A DNA stretch of 64,000 nt, from the NCBI GenBank assembly GCA_044426085.1, contig JAWXUU010000003.1:1-64000 (forward strand), given 5' to 3'. This stretch comes from JAWXUU01 sp044426085. Lineage in GTDB: Bacteria; Bacillota; Clostridia; Christensenellales; CAMQZB01. The notes beneath the pieces were generated by a model that was given only the letters and a program-made list of their open reading frames with translations, ran no database searches and had not been told where the DNA came from. Shown piece by piece: positions 24,552-33,267 of the stretch. How positions within the stretch are numbered: position 1 is the stretch's first letter; each line of letters opens with the position of its first letter. A program made the translations under genes and the position numbers.

Positions 24552-24592
24552 AAAAGCACTTATCTGAAAATAATTTCAAATAAGTGCTTTGT
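24552..24592 (-). terminator. Terminator of yhbY
   Basis: AAGCACTTAT and ATAAGTGCTT pair, continuing through CTGAAA/TTTCAA, with T6 on the minus-strand 3' side. Confidence 0.8.
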
Positions 24593-24602
24593 TTGTTGAT
24601 TA

Positions 24603-24893
24603 TTACATCACGTGAACGATGCCTTCTTTTTCGCTTTCTTTATAAAGGGTGATGATTCCGCCGATTGCAGAAACTGGCTGTGCCCCGAGGGTTTCCGCCA
24701 TTTCGTTTATCACTTCCTTTGCGACAACTGGTGCATTTTGCAAAACTTTTATTTTGATAAGTTCCTTATGATATAGGCACTCAGCAATTTGCGCAAGCAA
24801 AGCTTCTGTGATTCCACCCTTGCCGATTTGACATTCTGGCTTCAGTGGGTGTGCGATTTTTTTGAGTATACTTCTTTCTTTTGTTGTGATCAT
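24603..24893 (-). CDS. yhbY: YhbY family (CRM domain) RNA-binding protein
   Basis: A 96-residue CRM-domain protein. The N-terminal helix and loop read LKKIAHPLKPECQIGKGGIT, with the GKGG RNA-binding loop (about 25-28; GxxG), followed by HKELIKIKVLQN and a final beta strand GGIITLYKES. YhbY associates with large-ribosomal-subunit precursors and helps assembly. Its length matches the family. AAAAC and ATGG precede the start, with GGAGAAAAC as ribosome binding site. It stands alone between two terminators, downstream of prsA. Confidence 0.9.
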   Translation of the reverse strand: MITTKERSILKKIAHPLKPECQIGKGGITEALLAQIAECLYHKELIKIKVLQNAPVVAKEVINEMAETLGAQPVSAIGGIITLYKESEKEGIVHVM

Positions 24894-24937
24894 GTTTTCT
24901 CCATTTATTTATTTTTAGGTATCCCCTAAAAAGTTTA

Positions 24938-24967
24938 AACAGACGACTGTTTCAAGTCGCCTGTTTT
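24938..24967 (-). terminator. Terminator of the prsA-like gene
   Basis: AACAGACGACT (24938-24948) and AGTCGCCTGTT (24955-24965) pair with one G-T; a T-rich tail follows on the minus strand. Confidence 0.75.
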
Positions 24968-25000
24968 GTTTGCTTAAAGTGTCATTAAATTAATTTATTA

Positions 25001-26632
25001 TTATGAAGCGTTGAAAAGTTCAACCATTTCTGCATAAGCACTTTCGTTGATAACAACATTTTCATCAGTGTCGTATTCGTCACAAATTTCAGTTGTTCTT
25101 TCGTCGAAGTATGCTGTTTTTGCAGTTTCTTGATATGCAGTTGAGAATTCATAAGAGAAAGTTCCAACTGTATTCATTTCGCTTTCTACAAACACGCTGT
25201 ATGTTTCAGCTGAAACAATTTTTGTCAAATACACAATGTGGTAGCCATAATCAGTTACTGCAATTGTATATGAACCAACGCCGTAGTCAAGAAGAGTTTG
25301 AGCAGCAGTGTTGAATTCATCATAGAAAGAATCATCTGGAACAAAGTATCCATAATCAACACCAAATGCGCCTGGGTCTTCGTTGTAGGCATAAATCAAA
25401 TCGTCAAGTTTATCGTTATCAAAAGTTGAATCATAAACAGCAAAGCCGTTTTCATATCCAACTAAGCTACCGCCAAGATATGGGTTTACAACATCAGAAA
25501 GGAATTCTTCGTAGCCAGTATATTCGTTAGCAGTGATGTTTGAATAAGCAAAGTTGCCTTCTTCATCTCTGATTTGAACGCCGTCCACAGTTTCTGCAGA
25601 AACAGTGCCGTCGAAATCATAGCTAGAGAAAAGACCATCTGTTGATGTGTTGTATCCATAAGTGTGCAACCAAGAATCTCTCATATCTGTTGCAACTGTG
25701 CCCTCTGCAAGAGCCAATTTTGCAGCAGTAAGTTCGTCACCTTCAAGACCTTCAAGGCTTGCAAGTTCTTCATCAGTGAAGCTTACTAGGATTTGTTTTA
25801 CATATCCGTATTCTTCGCCAGTTGGGTTGTAGATAACTGAGTTATAATCTGTGTCGTATTTTGTCATGTAGTCTTCAAGACCGTATACGCTGTAGTATTC
25901 AATCTCGTCGGCAAGTTGAGCGTTATATTTTGTGATGATATCAGAAACTGAAACTGAATATTCTGCCAAGACAACTTCTTGATATTTTTCAGAAATTTTT
26001 GCTTCTAGGTATGTTTCGTACATAAGGTCATACATTTCATCAAAAGTGTATCCACTTGTTGAAAGGTCACTGACAAAGCTTGCGTAGGCTGATTCTCTTG
26101 AAGCAGTGCCTTGGAAAGATGCTGGAACAGTTGTTGAAACGTTCGCCCAATCTGGAACACTTCTGTCGTCGATTGTTGTGAGAGTTGCGCCGTCTGCTGT
26201 GAAAACAGTTTGAAGCGTAGTAACTTCTGTTGCGTCGATTTCGTCTGCGATAAGTTGGTCAACTTGTGCATTCACTTCTGCGATTTCTTCAGCTGTTAGG
26301 TATCTTTCGTAGATATTATCTGAGCTGTTAAGAACTGGCAATTCTTGCAATGCTGCATAAACAAACACACTTTGAGTGATTAGATTTTCAATAACCATAC
26401 TCAAAACTTCGTCATAAGTCATGCCGAAATAATAAATATAAATATATCCAACGCTGTTATAGCTTGAAATTATATCAGTCATAGTGATTTCTTGCGCTGT
26501 TTCTCCACTGCCGATTGTCACCACTGCTTGAGCAAGAACTTTTGATTCGTCTTTTTCAATAAGTGTGCAACCTGAAAACACTGAAAGTGTCAAACAAAGC
26601 ACGAGGATAATTGCAATTATTCTTTTTTTCAT
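25001..26632 (-). CDS. PrsA/SurA-like peptidylprolyl isomerase lipoprotein
   Basis: A 543-residue exported lipoprotein. MKKRIIAIILVLCLTLSVFS followed by GC is a signal peptide with a lipobox cysteine at about residue 22. The mature part has an N-terminal SurA-like helical region and parvulin-type (PPIC) segments, including YGYVKQILVSFTDEEL (about 270-285) and GSYTIAVTDYGYHIVYLTKI (about 457-476), which carries the family's final GxHIxxL-like strand. It should fold secreted proteins outside the membrane. The start is set at 26632 because AGGAG lies upstream; 27 extra codons of the longer frame consist of repeat sequence (26663-26703). At 543 residues it is longer than Bacillus PrsA. Confidence 0.8.
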   Translation of the reverse strand: MKKRIIAIILVLCLTLSVFSGCTLIEKDESKVLAQAVVTIGSGETAQEITMTDIISSYNSVGYIYIYYFGMTYDEVLSMVIENLITQSVFVYAALQELPVLNSSDNIYERYLTAEEIAEVNAQVDQLIADEIDATEVTTLQTVFTADGATLTTIDDRSVPDWANVSTTVPASFQGTASRESAYASFVSDLSTSGYTFDEMYDLMYETYLEAKISEKYQEVVLAEYSVSVSDIITKYNAQLADEIEYYSVYGLEDYMTKYDTDYNSVIYNPTGEEYGYVKQILVSFTDEELASLEGLEGDELTAAKLALAEGTVATDMRDSWLHTYGYNTSTDGLFSSYDFDGTVSAETVDGVQIRDEEGNFAYSNITANEYTGYEEFLSDVVNPYLGGSLVGYENGFAVYDSTFDNDKLDDLIYAYNEDPGAFGVDYGYFVPDDSFYDEFNTAAQTLLDYGVGSYTIAVTDYGYHIVYLTKIVSAETYSVFVESEMNTVGTFSYEFSTAYQETAKTAYFDERTTEICDEYDTDENVVINESAYAEMVELFNAS

Positions 26633-26662
26633 TTTTTTCTCCTTATAAAGGTCAAGTTCGAG

Positions 26663-26703
26663 TATTTCATACCGTATTTTAGGGATTTCATACCGTATTT
26701 TTA
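26663..26703. repeat. 22-bp direct repeat in the prsA promoter region
   Basis: ATTTCATACCGTATTTT occurs twice (about 26664 and 26686) with a 22-bp period, about 30-70 bp upstream of the prsA start. Two helical turns between copies suggests a regulator binding site. Confidence 0.55.
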
Positions 26704-26765
26704 TATTATACAAGAAAACGCACCGTTTGGCAAGTTTTTTTGTGTTTTGTGAGAACTTTTTTTCT

Positions 26766-29700
26766 TTATTCCAAAATTCTTATGGCGTCATCAAAGAAAT
26801 CGCCCTTGCATTTTTTGAATACCACAACTATTTCACCAGCAATTTCAAGGCTGGAAATATGCTTGTATTTCTCCAAAAAGCTGGCAACTTCCGCTTTGCC
26901 CATTGATGTTTTTGAAAGAACCAACTGCAAAACACCACCCTTGCCGATAACCTTTTTCACCGCATACTTTTGCGCAAGATTTTTGATGTAGCCAATCTTT
27001 GCAAGGTTGACAGTTTCCTTTCGAACATATCCGTGTGCATCTTCGATTTGCGATAAGATATTGTTGAGTTCTTCCACGCTTGATATGATTGCGAGTTGGT
27101 AATAAATTTCCATTCGCTCTTGCTGACTTTTGATATAGTTTGCATCGATAAAGCAGTTTTCATCTGTTTCAACTTCCACCAGAATTTTTTCTTCGCTCTT
27201 CTCGCCGTCGATTTCGCCAATGGCTTCTTTGAGAAGTTTCGTATACGTTTCGTATCCGATTTTTTCCATGTGTCCGCTTTGCTCACGCCCGAGCAAACTG
27301 CCCGCTCCGCGTATTTCCAAATCGCGCATTGCAATCTTGAATCCACTTCCGAACTCGGAAAATTCCGTGATAGCATTAAGCCTTTTATAGGCATTTTCCG
27401 AAAGCACTTTGTTTTCCTTATAAGTGAAATAAACATAGGCGAGTTTATCAGACCTGCCAACCCTGCCTTTAAGCTGATACGCTTGCGAAAGACCAAGCCT
27501 ATCCGCATCGATAACAACCATCGTGTTTGCACGGGGTATGTTTATGCCGTTTTCTATTATTGTTGTGGCAACCAAAATGTCGCCGTCGCCCGATGCGAAC
27601 GCTTCGATTGATTTTTCAAGTGTACTTGACTTCATTTGTCCGTGCGTCACAATAACTTTGGCATCGGGAAGCAGATTTTGGATTTTCAATGCGAATGTAT
27701 CAATGCTTTCCACCCTGTTATACAAAATGAAAACTTGACCGCCCCGAGCAAGCTCGCGCGTGCACGCATCTTTAATAAGACCCGACGTTTCTTCCGCCAC
27801 CACCGTTTGGATTGGCAATCTTTTCTTTGGCGGTGTTTCTATTGTGGAGATTGACCTTATGCCAGAAAGTGACATGTTCAGCGTTCTTGGAATAGGTGTT
27901 GCACTCATGGCAAGCACGTCCACATCATCTTTGAGCACCTTTATTTTTTCTTTATGCTCCACCCCAAAACGCTGTTCTTCATCAAGAATCAAAAGTCCCA
28001 AATCTTGGAATATTATATCCTTTGATAAAAGCCTGTGCGTGCCGAAAATTATATCAATTTTGTGACGAGAAAGCTCGTCGATGATAAGTTTTTGTTGCTG
28101 TTTTGTTCTGAACCTGTTTATACAGCCAAGCCTTATGCCAAAGCCTTTAAACCTTTCCATCGCAGATATATAGTGCTGTTCTGAAAGGATTGTTGTTGGG
28201 GCAAGAAAGCAAACTTGCTTGCCGTTTTCCACCGCTTTGAACGCGGATCTGAACGCGACTTCCGTCTTGCCAAAGCCAACGTCGCCACAAATCAGCCTAT
28301 CCATGATTTTTGTTGACTGCATATCGTTTTTCACATCGGCGATTGCAGAAAGTTGGTCGCGAGTTTCTTCAAACGGGAAAGATTCTTCAAACTCCGCCAA
28401 AAGTGGCGAATCTTGCGAGAATGAAAAGCCGTTTTGTCGCTCGCGTTTGTCATAAAGCTTGCGAAGGTTTATTGCCATTTCCTTTAGCGATTTGGCGACT
28501 TTTTCCTTTACTTTTTCAAATTCTCTGCCACCAATTTTTGAAAGCGACGGGATTTTATCCGTGCCGGAATAACGCGACAGCATATCCATTTGGTCGACGG
28601 GCAAATAAACAGTGCCGTCTTTATAACTTAGGATTGCATAATCCTTTTGCGTGCCACCGCTTGAAACTTTATCAATTTTTTCAAGCTTACCAATACCGTG
28701 GTTTTCGTGAACAACATAATCACCCACATCAAACGATGTGAATGGGTTTTTCTTTTTTGTTATAGGCGTTTTTGTGCGTTCCTTTCTTATCACATCGTTT
28801 GTGCCGATAAGCACAACTTTTGTTTCGTGCAGGCAAAACCCGTGGGGATAATTTATTGGAACTATTGTTACACCTTCAATCGTGACATCTGTGTTTTCTT
28901 CAAGACTTGCGAAAATATCGTTTTGGTTTAGGCGATTTTGCAAAAACTTAGCGTTTTCTTTATCCTTGCCACAAATAACGATATTATACCCACCCACGCG
29001 CCAGTTTCGAATGTCGGTGTGAAGATTTTCTTCTGAGAATAAATACTGCGGTGTTGGCGTGATTTTGAAGTTATATATCTTCTCGAATATGCGATTTTTT
29101 GTTGTTGTTGCAAAGCTTGCAAAGTTTGCAACTTTTCTGTTTTTAAGCGATTGCACAAACTTTGTGAAATCGGAAAGTTGCGAAATACTGCTGAGCAAAA
29201 TCTCACATTCTCCCTTCAAGATTGAAAACCTTGACTGGTGCTGCTTTTGGAGTATTTCGGAAAAGTTTTCAAGGTGGTGCAAATCGGAAAAGACAATCGC
29301 AGTTTCTTCTGACAGATAAGGGAAAACCGAAGAAGTTTTCGTGAGTGGCAAAATTTGGGAATTTTCCTTCACTCCGTCGCGGTTTTCAATTGCGATTTCG
29401 TAGCGTTCGTAAAGTTCTTCCGCTTTGTTTTCCCCTTCTTTTGTGGTTGGTTTTGGCATTGACAATCGCAAATTTTCCAGCATGACTTTTTGCGACACAC
29501 CATCGAAAAAGATGTCCGTTGCGGGATAGATATCCAGCGTTTCAAAACTTTGCTTAGATCTGTATTCTTCAAGGTCTAGTGACCTGATTTTTTCTACTTC
29601 GTCGCCAAAAAAGTCCACACGATATGCATTGCCATCTGGCAAAACCACATCGCAAATATCACCACGAATGGAAAATTCACCCGCGGTTTCCACCCTTTCA

Positions 29701-30167
29701 ACACGCTTATATCCCGCGATTGTGAGTTTTTTTGCAATGTCGAAAAAGTCTTCACCAATATTGAGTTTTATAATAGCGTTTTTAAAATTGTCGGCGTTTG
29801 GGAAAATTTGGCAAACCGCTTCCACCGTCGCAACGCAGAAATATTCTTGCAATTGTGAAAGCTGATAAATTGCAGTGAGCCTTTTGTTGTAGCTTTCGGA
29901 AGAGAAAGTTTTCATTTGCAACAGCAGTTCTGGCTTTTCGCAAAGCATAACCACGTTCGCAATCTCCGACATTTGCATTTCAACTTCCCTAGCTTCAACG
30001 CTGTCTTTCACAACATAGAAAATCTTTTTAGAAAGGTTGCTTGCAAGAATTGGTTTTGCGCAAACGGGCACGCCAAAAGCGTTGCATGCAATGTTTGCAT
30101 CAACGTCTTTTTGTAGGCGATAATAATTACCACCCAAATATTCGTTTGAAATTATCTTTTTTAGCAT
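26766..30167 (-). CDS. mfd: Transcription-repair coupling factor Mfd
   Basis: A 1133-residue protein with the whole Mfd layout: UvrB-like N-terminal domains (1-450), the RNA polymerase-interacting CarD-like domain (SFDVGDYVVHENHGIGKLEK, about 475-495), RecG-type helicase with Walker A GDVGFGKTEVAFR, DEEQRFGV (DEAD-box equivalent), SATPIPRTLN and the RVGRSDKLAYVYF end of motif VI, then a C-terminal TRCF domain. Mfd removes stalled RNA polymerase and recruits UvrA to transcription-blocking lesions. It follows pth, the common Firmicutes order. The length is slightly below the usual 1150-1180. Confidence 0.97.
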   Translation of the reverse strand: MLKKIISNEYLGGNYYRLQKDVDANIACNAFGVPVCAKPILASNLSKKIFYVVKDSVEAREVEMQMSEIANVVMLCEKPELLLQMKTFSSESYNKRLTAIYQLSQLQEYFCVATVEAVCQIFPNADNFKNAIIKLNIGEDFFDIAKKLTIAGYKRVERVETAGEFSIRGDICDVVLPDGNAYRVDFFGDEVEKIRSLDLEEYRSKQSFETLDIYPATDIFFDGVSQKVMLENLRLSMPKPTTKEGENKAEELYERYEIAIENRDGVKENSQILPLTKTSSVFPYLSEETAIVFSDLHHLENFSEILQKQHQSRFSILKGECEILLSSISQLSDFTKFVQSLKNRKVANFASFATTTKNRIFEKIYNFKITPTPQYLFSEENLHTDIRNWRVGGYNIVICGKDKENAKFLQNRLNQNDIFASLEENTDVTIEGVTIVPINYPHGFCLHETKVVLIGTNDVIRKERTKTPITKKKNPFTSFDVGDYVVHENHGIGKLEKIDKVSSGGTQKDYAILSYKDGTVYLPVDQMDMLSRYSGTDKIPSLSKIGGREFEKVKEKVAKSLKEMAINLRKLYDKRERQNGFSFSQDSPLLAEFEESFPFEETRDQLSAIADVKNDMQSTKIMDRLICGDVGFGKTEVAFRSAFKAVENGKQVCFLAPTTILSEQHYISAMERFKGFGIRLGCINRFRTKQQQKLIIDELSRHKIDIIFGTHRLLSKDIIFQDLGLLILDEEQRFGVEHKEKIKVLKDDVDVLAMSATPIPRTLNMSLSGIRSISTIETPPKKRLPIQTVVAEETSGLIKDACTRELARGGQVFILYNRVESIDTFALKIQNLLPDAKVIVTHGQMKSSTLEKSIEAFASGDGDILVATTIIENGINIPRANTMVVIDADRLGLSQAYQLKGRVGRSDKLAYVYFTYKENKVLSENAYKRLNAITEFSEFGSGFKIAMRDLEIRGAGSLLGREQSGHMEKIGYETYTKLLKEAIGEIDGEKSEEKILVEVETDENCFIDANYIKSQQERMEIYYQLAIISSVEELNNILSQIEDAHGYVRKETVNLAKIGYIKNLAQKYAVKKVIGKGGVLQLVLSKTSMGKAEVASFLEKYKHISSLEIAGEIVVVFKKCKGDFFDDAIRILE

Positions 30168-30227
30168 TCTTCACCACTGTCATATTATAATAAATTTGAC
30201 AGAATTTATGTTATTTACAATGATTTT

Positions 30228-30746
30228 TTATTTTATTTTAGAAAGCAAAACATCAATCGCATCTTCCGCCGACTTGTTCAAAATTGCAAGTTCTTCGCTT
30301 GAAAATTTGCCAAGCACGTAATCCGCCAAATCCATTTGTGGCACAGGTGGTTTGCCAATGCCAATCCTTAGCCTTGCAAACTCCGTTGTTCCAATTTCAG
30401 AAATTATGCTTCGCATGCCGTTGTGCGTGCCTGCACTGCCCTTTTCGCGATAGCGGATTGTTCCAAGTGGCAAATCAATATCGTCGTAAACAATGATGAT
30501 TTCATCCTTTTCAAAGTGATACTGCCCCATGGCTTCCTTCACAGCGATTCCCGAAAGGTTCATATATGTTTCGGGTTTTTGAATGATAAGTTCATCTTTC
30601 ATTCGCCTTGCAATTGTGCTTTTGCAAGCTTTTTTATCTATTTTCAAATTGAGTTTTTCCGCAAGTTTATCCACCACAATAAATCCCGCATTGTGGCGAG
30701 TGTTCGCATATTTATCCCCAATATTACCAAGTCCGCAAATCAGCAT
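30228..30746 (-). CDS. pth: Peptidyl-tRNA hydrolase
   Basis: A 172-residue Pth. It opens MLICGLGNIGDKYANTRHNA, with the catalytic histidine in TRHNAGF (about H20). KPETYMNLSG (about 60-69), VYDDIDLPLG (about 88-97, with the conserved aspartate) and GSAGTHNGMRS (about 107-117) follow. The enzyme frees tRNA from peptidyl-tRNA released during translation. The start is set at 30746 because AAGGA lies 8 bases upstream; a longer frame to 30773 adds 9 residues with no homology. It is upstream of mfd in the same direction. Confidence 0.95.
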   Translation of the reverse strand: MLICGLGNIGDKYANTRHNAGFIVVDKLAEKLNLKIDKKACKSTIARRMKDELIIQKPETYMNLSGIAVKEAMGQYHFEKDEIIIVYDDIDLPLGTIRYREKGSAGTHNGMRSIISEIGTTEFARLRIGIGKPPVPQMDLADYVLGKFSSEELAILNKSAEDAIDVLLSKIK

Positions 30747-30847
30747 TGTTTTTTCCTTCTTTGTTTTATTCAATCTGTATTATACTATATTGTTTGCAAT
30801 AAAGCAAGCGAGCGAAGCGAGCAAAGCGAGCAAAGCGAAGCTTTGCT

Positions 30848-31060
30848 AATTAAAAATTAAAAATTGTGGTAAAGCACTCGCTTCGCTCGTGCACTCAATT
30901 ATATTTGAATACAAAAAATAGGAACACCCCACCAGAATAGTTATGTTTTTACTTTTAGTTACAAATATATTGAAAAGCACGAGCGGTACGCGAGTGCATT
31001 ACCACAATTTTTAATTTTTATCGAGCTCGCAGAGCGAAGCCTGTTTTTAATTTTTAATTG
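30848..31060. repeat. Intergenic palindromic repeat, copy 2
   Basis: Left terminus ATTGTGGTAA at 30863 and right terminus TTACCACAAT at 30999, AT-rich heptamer flanks, and an inverted nested cassette (ATCGAGCTCGCAGAGCGAAG, about 31019-31042) within the right flank. The core differs from other copies. It lies between pth and prs. Confidence 0.85.
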
Positions 31061-31062
31061 AA

Positions 31063-31092
31063 AAAAAAGCGAAGCCAAGGCTTCGCTTTTTT
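31063..31092 (-). terminator. Terminator of prs
   Basis: AAAAAAGCGAAGCC and GGCTTCGCTTTTTT form a perfect stem with an AA loop; poly-A and poly-T flanks make it usable from both sides. It touches the prs stop codon. Confidence 0.9.
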
Positions 31093-32061
31093 TTAGTCGT
31101 ATAATTTTGAAAGTGGTTTGTCTTCGTAGATTCTTTTGATTGCGTCTGCGAAGATTGGGGCGATTGAAAGAACTTTGAATTTGTCTAGCATTTTTTCTTT
31201 TGGGATTGGGTATGTGTCTAGCATAACAAGTTCTTTGATTGGCGCAACTGAAAGTCTTTCAATTGCTGGGCCAGACAAAACTGGGTGAGTGCAGCAAGCG
31301 TAAACTTCTTTTGCACCGCAATCCATAAGTGCTTGAGCACCTTGACAGATTGTGCCGGCAGTGTCGATCATGTCGTCAAGCATGATGCAAGTTTTGCCTT
31401 CGATATCACCGATGACATTCATAACTTCCATAACGTTTGCTTTTGGACGTCTTTTATCAATAATAGCCATTGGTGCGTTGAGCTTTTCAGCGAATTTTCT
31501 CGCTCTTGCAACAGAACCAACGTCTGGCGAAACAACCACGATATCGTGATTTTCGTTCGCGATTTCTTTTTTAAATTTTTCTCCGAAATATTTGATTAGT
31601 ATTGGTGAACCGATAAGGTGGTCAACTGGGATATCAAAGAATCCTTGAATTTGAGACGCATGAAGGTCCATTGTGAGAACGCGGTCTGCACCTGCAACCT
31701 CGATTAGGTTAGCAACCAATTTTGCTGTGATTGGGTCACGTGATTTTGCTTTTCTATCTTGTCTTGCATATCCAAAGTATGGGATAACCGCTGTGATTCT
31801 TCCCGCTGATGCTCTTTTCAAAGCTTCGATTGCTGTGAGAAGTTCCATAAGGTTGTCGTTTGTTGGTGCTGAAGTTGATTGAATCATGAAAACATCTCTA
31901 CCTCTGACTGTTTCGCCAATTGATACGTATGTTTCTCCGTCAGAAAACTTGCCAACTTCAATTTTTCCCATTTCCATAAAAAGATTTTTTGCAATCTTAT
32001 TAGAAAGGCTTTTTGATGCATTACCAGAAAACAATTTGATGCTACTACCGTGTACGTTCAT
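31093..32061 (-). CDS. prs: Ribose-phosphate pyrophosphokinase
   Basis: A 322-residue PRPP synthetase, which makes 5-phosphoribosyl-1-pyrophosphate from ribose 5-phosphate and ATP for nucleotide, histidine and tryptophan synthesis. Seen: KLFSGNASKSLSNKIA at the N-terminus, RGRDVFMIQSTSAPTND (regulatory flexible region), YFGYARQDRKAKSRDPITAK (about residues 95-114), the MDLHASQIQGFFDIPVDHL Mg-binding motif and the PRPP-loop IMLDDMIDTAGTI. The start at 32061 follows GGAGG; five extra N-terminal codons in the longer frame lack a ribosome binding site. Confidence 0.97.
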   Translation of the reverse strand: MNVHGSSIKLFSGNASKSLSNKIAKNLFMEMGKIEVGKFSDGETYVSIGETVRGRDVFMIQSTSAPTNDNLMELLTAIEALKRASAGRITAVIPYFGYARQDRKAKSRDPITAKLVANLIEVAGADRVLTMDLHASQIQGFFDIPVDHLIGSPILIKYFGEKFKKEIANENHDIVVVSPDVGSVARARKFAEKLNAPMAIIDKRRPKANVMEVMNVIGDIEGKTCIMLDDMIDTAGTICQGAQALMDCGAKEVYACCTHPVLSGPAIERLSVAPIKELVMLDTYPIPKEKMLDKFKVLSIAPIFADAIKRIYEDKPLSKLYD

Positions 32062-32260
32062 TAATAATTCCTCCACTTTTCATTTGAAAAGCCAAATATT
32101 TATTCCCTACGCCTTCGTGCGTCGGGGTTTAGGGGGTAAAAATTGCGTAAGATACAGTTTATCTTTTGCATAATATGTACTTTGATTGGTACTATATAAT
32201 TTTAGCTTTCCTACATGCATATGTCAAATGTTTTTACGCATAAAGAAGCACTTTTTCCAT

Positions 32261-32794
32261 TTATTGTATACTTTTTTTTTGCAGTTTTTCCGCTTTGTTA
32301 CTTTCCCGTTTCTTTTTAAAATAGCTTTTTAAAATCTGTGAGCATTCAGGTTGCAAAATCCCCTTTTCCACCACCGTTTTGTGGTTGAGTTTTTCGCACT
32401 CGAAAATATCAAAAAGGGATACACCACCACCCTTTTCATCTGTTGCGCCATAATATAACTTTTCAATCCGCGACTGCGTTATCAAAGAGCCACACATTGG
32501 GCAGGGTTCTAACGTAACGAAAATCTCGCAGTCGCAAAGTCGCCAACTGCCGATTTTTTTGCACGCTTTTTCAATGGCGATAACTTCCGCATGCCTACTT
32601 GCAATTTGGGTTTTTTCCTTTGCGTTGTGACCGCGAGAAATAATCTTATCTTGAAAAACCACCACCGCCCCGATTGGGACTTCATCTTTTTTTTCAGCCT
32701 TGGTTGCTTCTTTCAACGCTTCAAGCATGAATTTTTCTTCGCGAGTGTATTTTCTTTTTTGATTTTGTTGTTGAGTTTTGTTTTCCACTTGCAT
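32261..32794 (-). CDS. tadA: tRNA-specific adenosine deaminase
   Basis: A 177-residue cytidine-deaminase-fold enzyme with HAEVIAIEKA (zinc ligand H and catalytic E) and TLEPCPMCGSLITQSRI (the two zinc cysteines). TadA converts A34 to inosine in tRNA-Arg(ACG). Like other TadA it keeps the VPIGAVVV start of the core. The N-terminal 20 and C-terminal 20 residues are basic, low-complexity extensions. The start at 32794 is chosen by AGGA upstream and because it then follows, rather than overlaps, rlmH by 7 bp. Confidence 0.92.
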   Translation of the reverse strand: MQVENKTQQQNQKRKYTREEKFMLEALKEATKAEKKDEVPIGAVVVFQDKIISRGHNAKEKTQIASRHAEVIAIEKACKKIGSWRLCDCEIFVTLEPCPMCGSLITQSRIEKLYYGATDEKGGGVSLFDIFECEKLNHKTVVEKGILQPECSQILKSYFKKKRESNKAEKLQKKSIQ

Positions 32795-32801
32795 ATTTTT
32801 C

Positions 32802-33260
32802 CTATTTGTGATACGGCGAGCCAACTTGAATTTGGAACGCGCGATAAATTTGCTCGGCAAGCATAACTCTGAAAAGTCCGTGTGGGAATGTCATTTTTGA
32901 AAATGAAAGGCGCATGTTTGCCTTTTGCCTTACGCTTTCAGAAACGCCATAACTGCCACCGATGACAAATGTGAATTTTGAAACGCCAGAAACTTGCAAG
33001 CGTGAAATTTCCCCCGCGAGTGCTTCGCTAGAAATATTCTTTCCCGAAATGTCTAGCAATATTATATACCCATCGGCATTTTTCAAAATATCTTCCGATT
33101 CCCTTTCCACAATAAGGGGAACAGACCCCAAATGAGTTTGTTCTTTCAGCTCTTTCACTTCAAGCTTTGCAAAGGCGGAAATACGCTTTTGATATTCCGC
33201 AAAGGCGGAAAGGTAGTATTTATCTTTCAGATTGCCAACGGCGAGAATTTTAATGTTCAT
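32802..33260 (-). CDS. rlmH: 23S rRNA pseudouridine1915 N3-methyltransferase
   Basis: A 152-residue SPOUT-class methyltransferase that methylates pseudouridine 1915 in helix 69 of 23S rRNA. MNIKILAVGNLKDKYY opens the protein; FVIGGSYGVSESVRQKA (about 100-116) is the SAM-binding knot, and LFRVMLAEQIYRAFQIQ with a closing YHK is the invariant end. The start at 33260 has GAGG upstream and lies 7 bp after the CPBP gene; a longer frame to 33311 overlaps that gene. Confidence 0.95.
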   Translation of the reverse strand: MNIKILAVGNLKDKYYLSAFAEYQKRISAFAKLEVKELKEQTHLGSVPLIVERESEDILKNADGYIILLDISGKNISSEALAGEISRLQVSGVSKFTFVIGGSYGVSESVRQKANMRLSFSKMTFPHGLFRVMLAEQIYRAFQIQVGSPYHK

Positions 33261-33267
33261 TACAACC

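Noticed and set aside
27096..27611. 171-codon plus-strand frame
   Set aside because: Lies opposite mfd, whose motifs are intact across the region.
30795..30845. Repetitive GCGAGCAAAGCGAG sequence as coding (KASERSEQSEQSE)
   Set aside because: Simple repeat next to repeat copy 2; no start signal and no continuation as a gene.
32077..32260. Possible riboswitch upstream of prs
   Set aside because: Some pairing is possible but no known aptamer consensus could be matched by eye.
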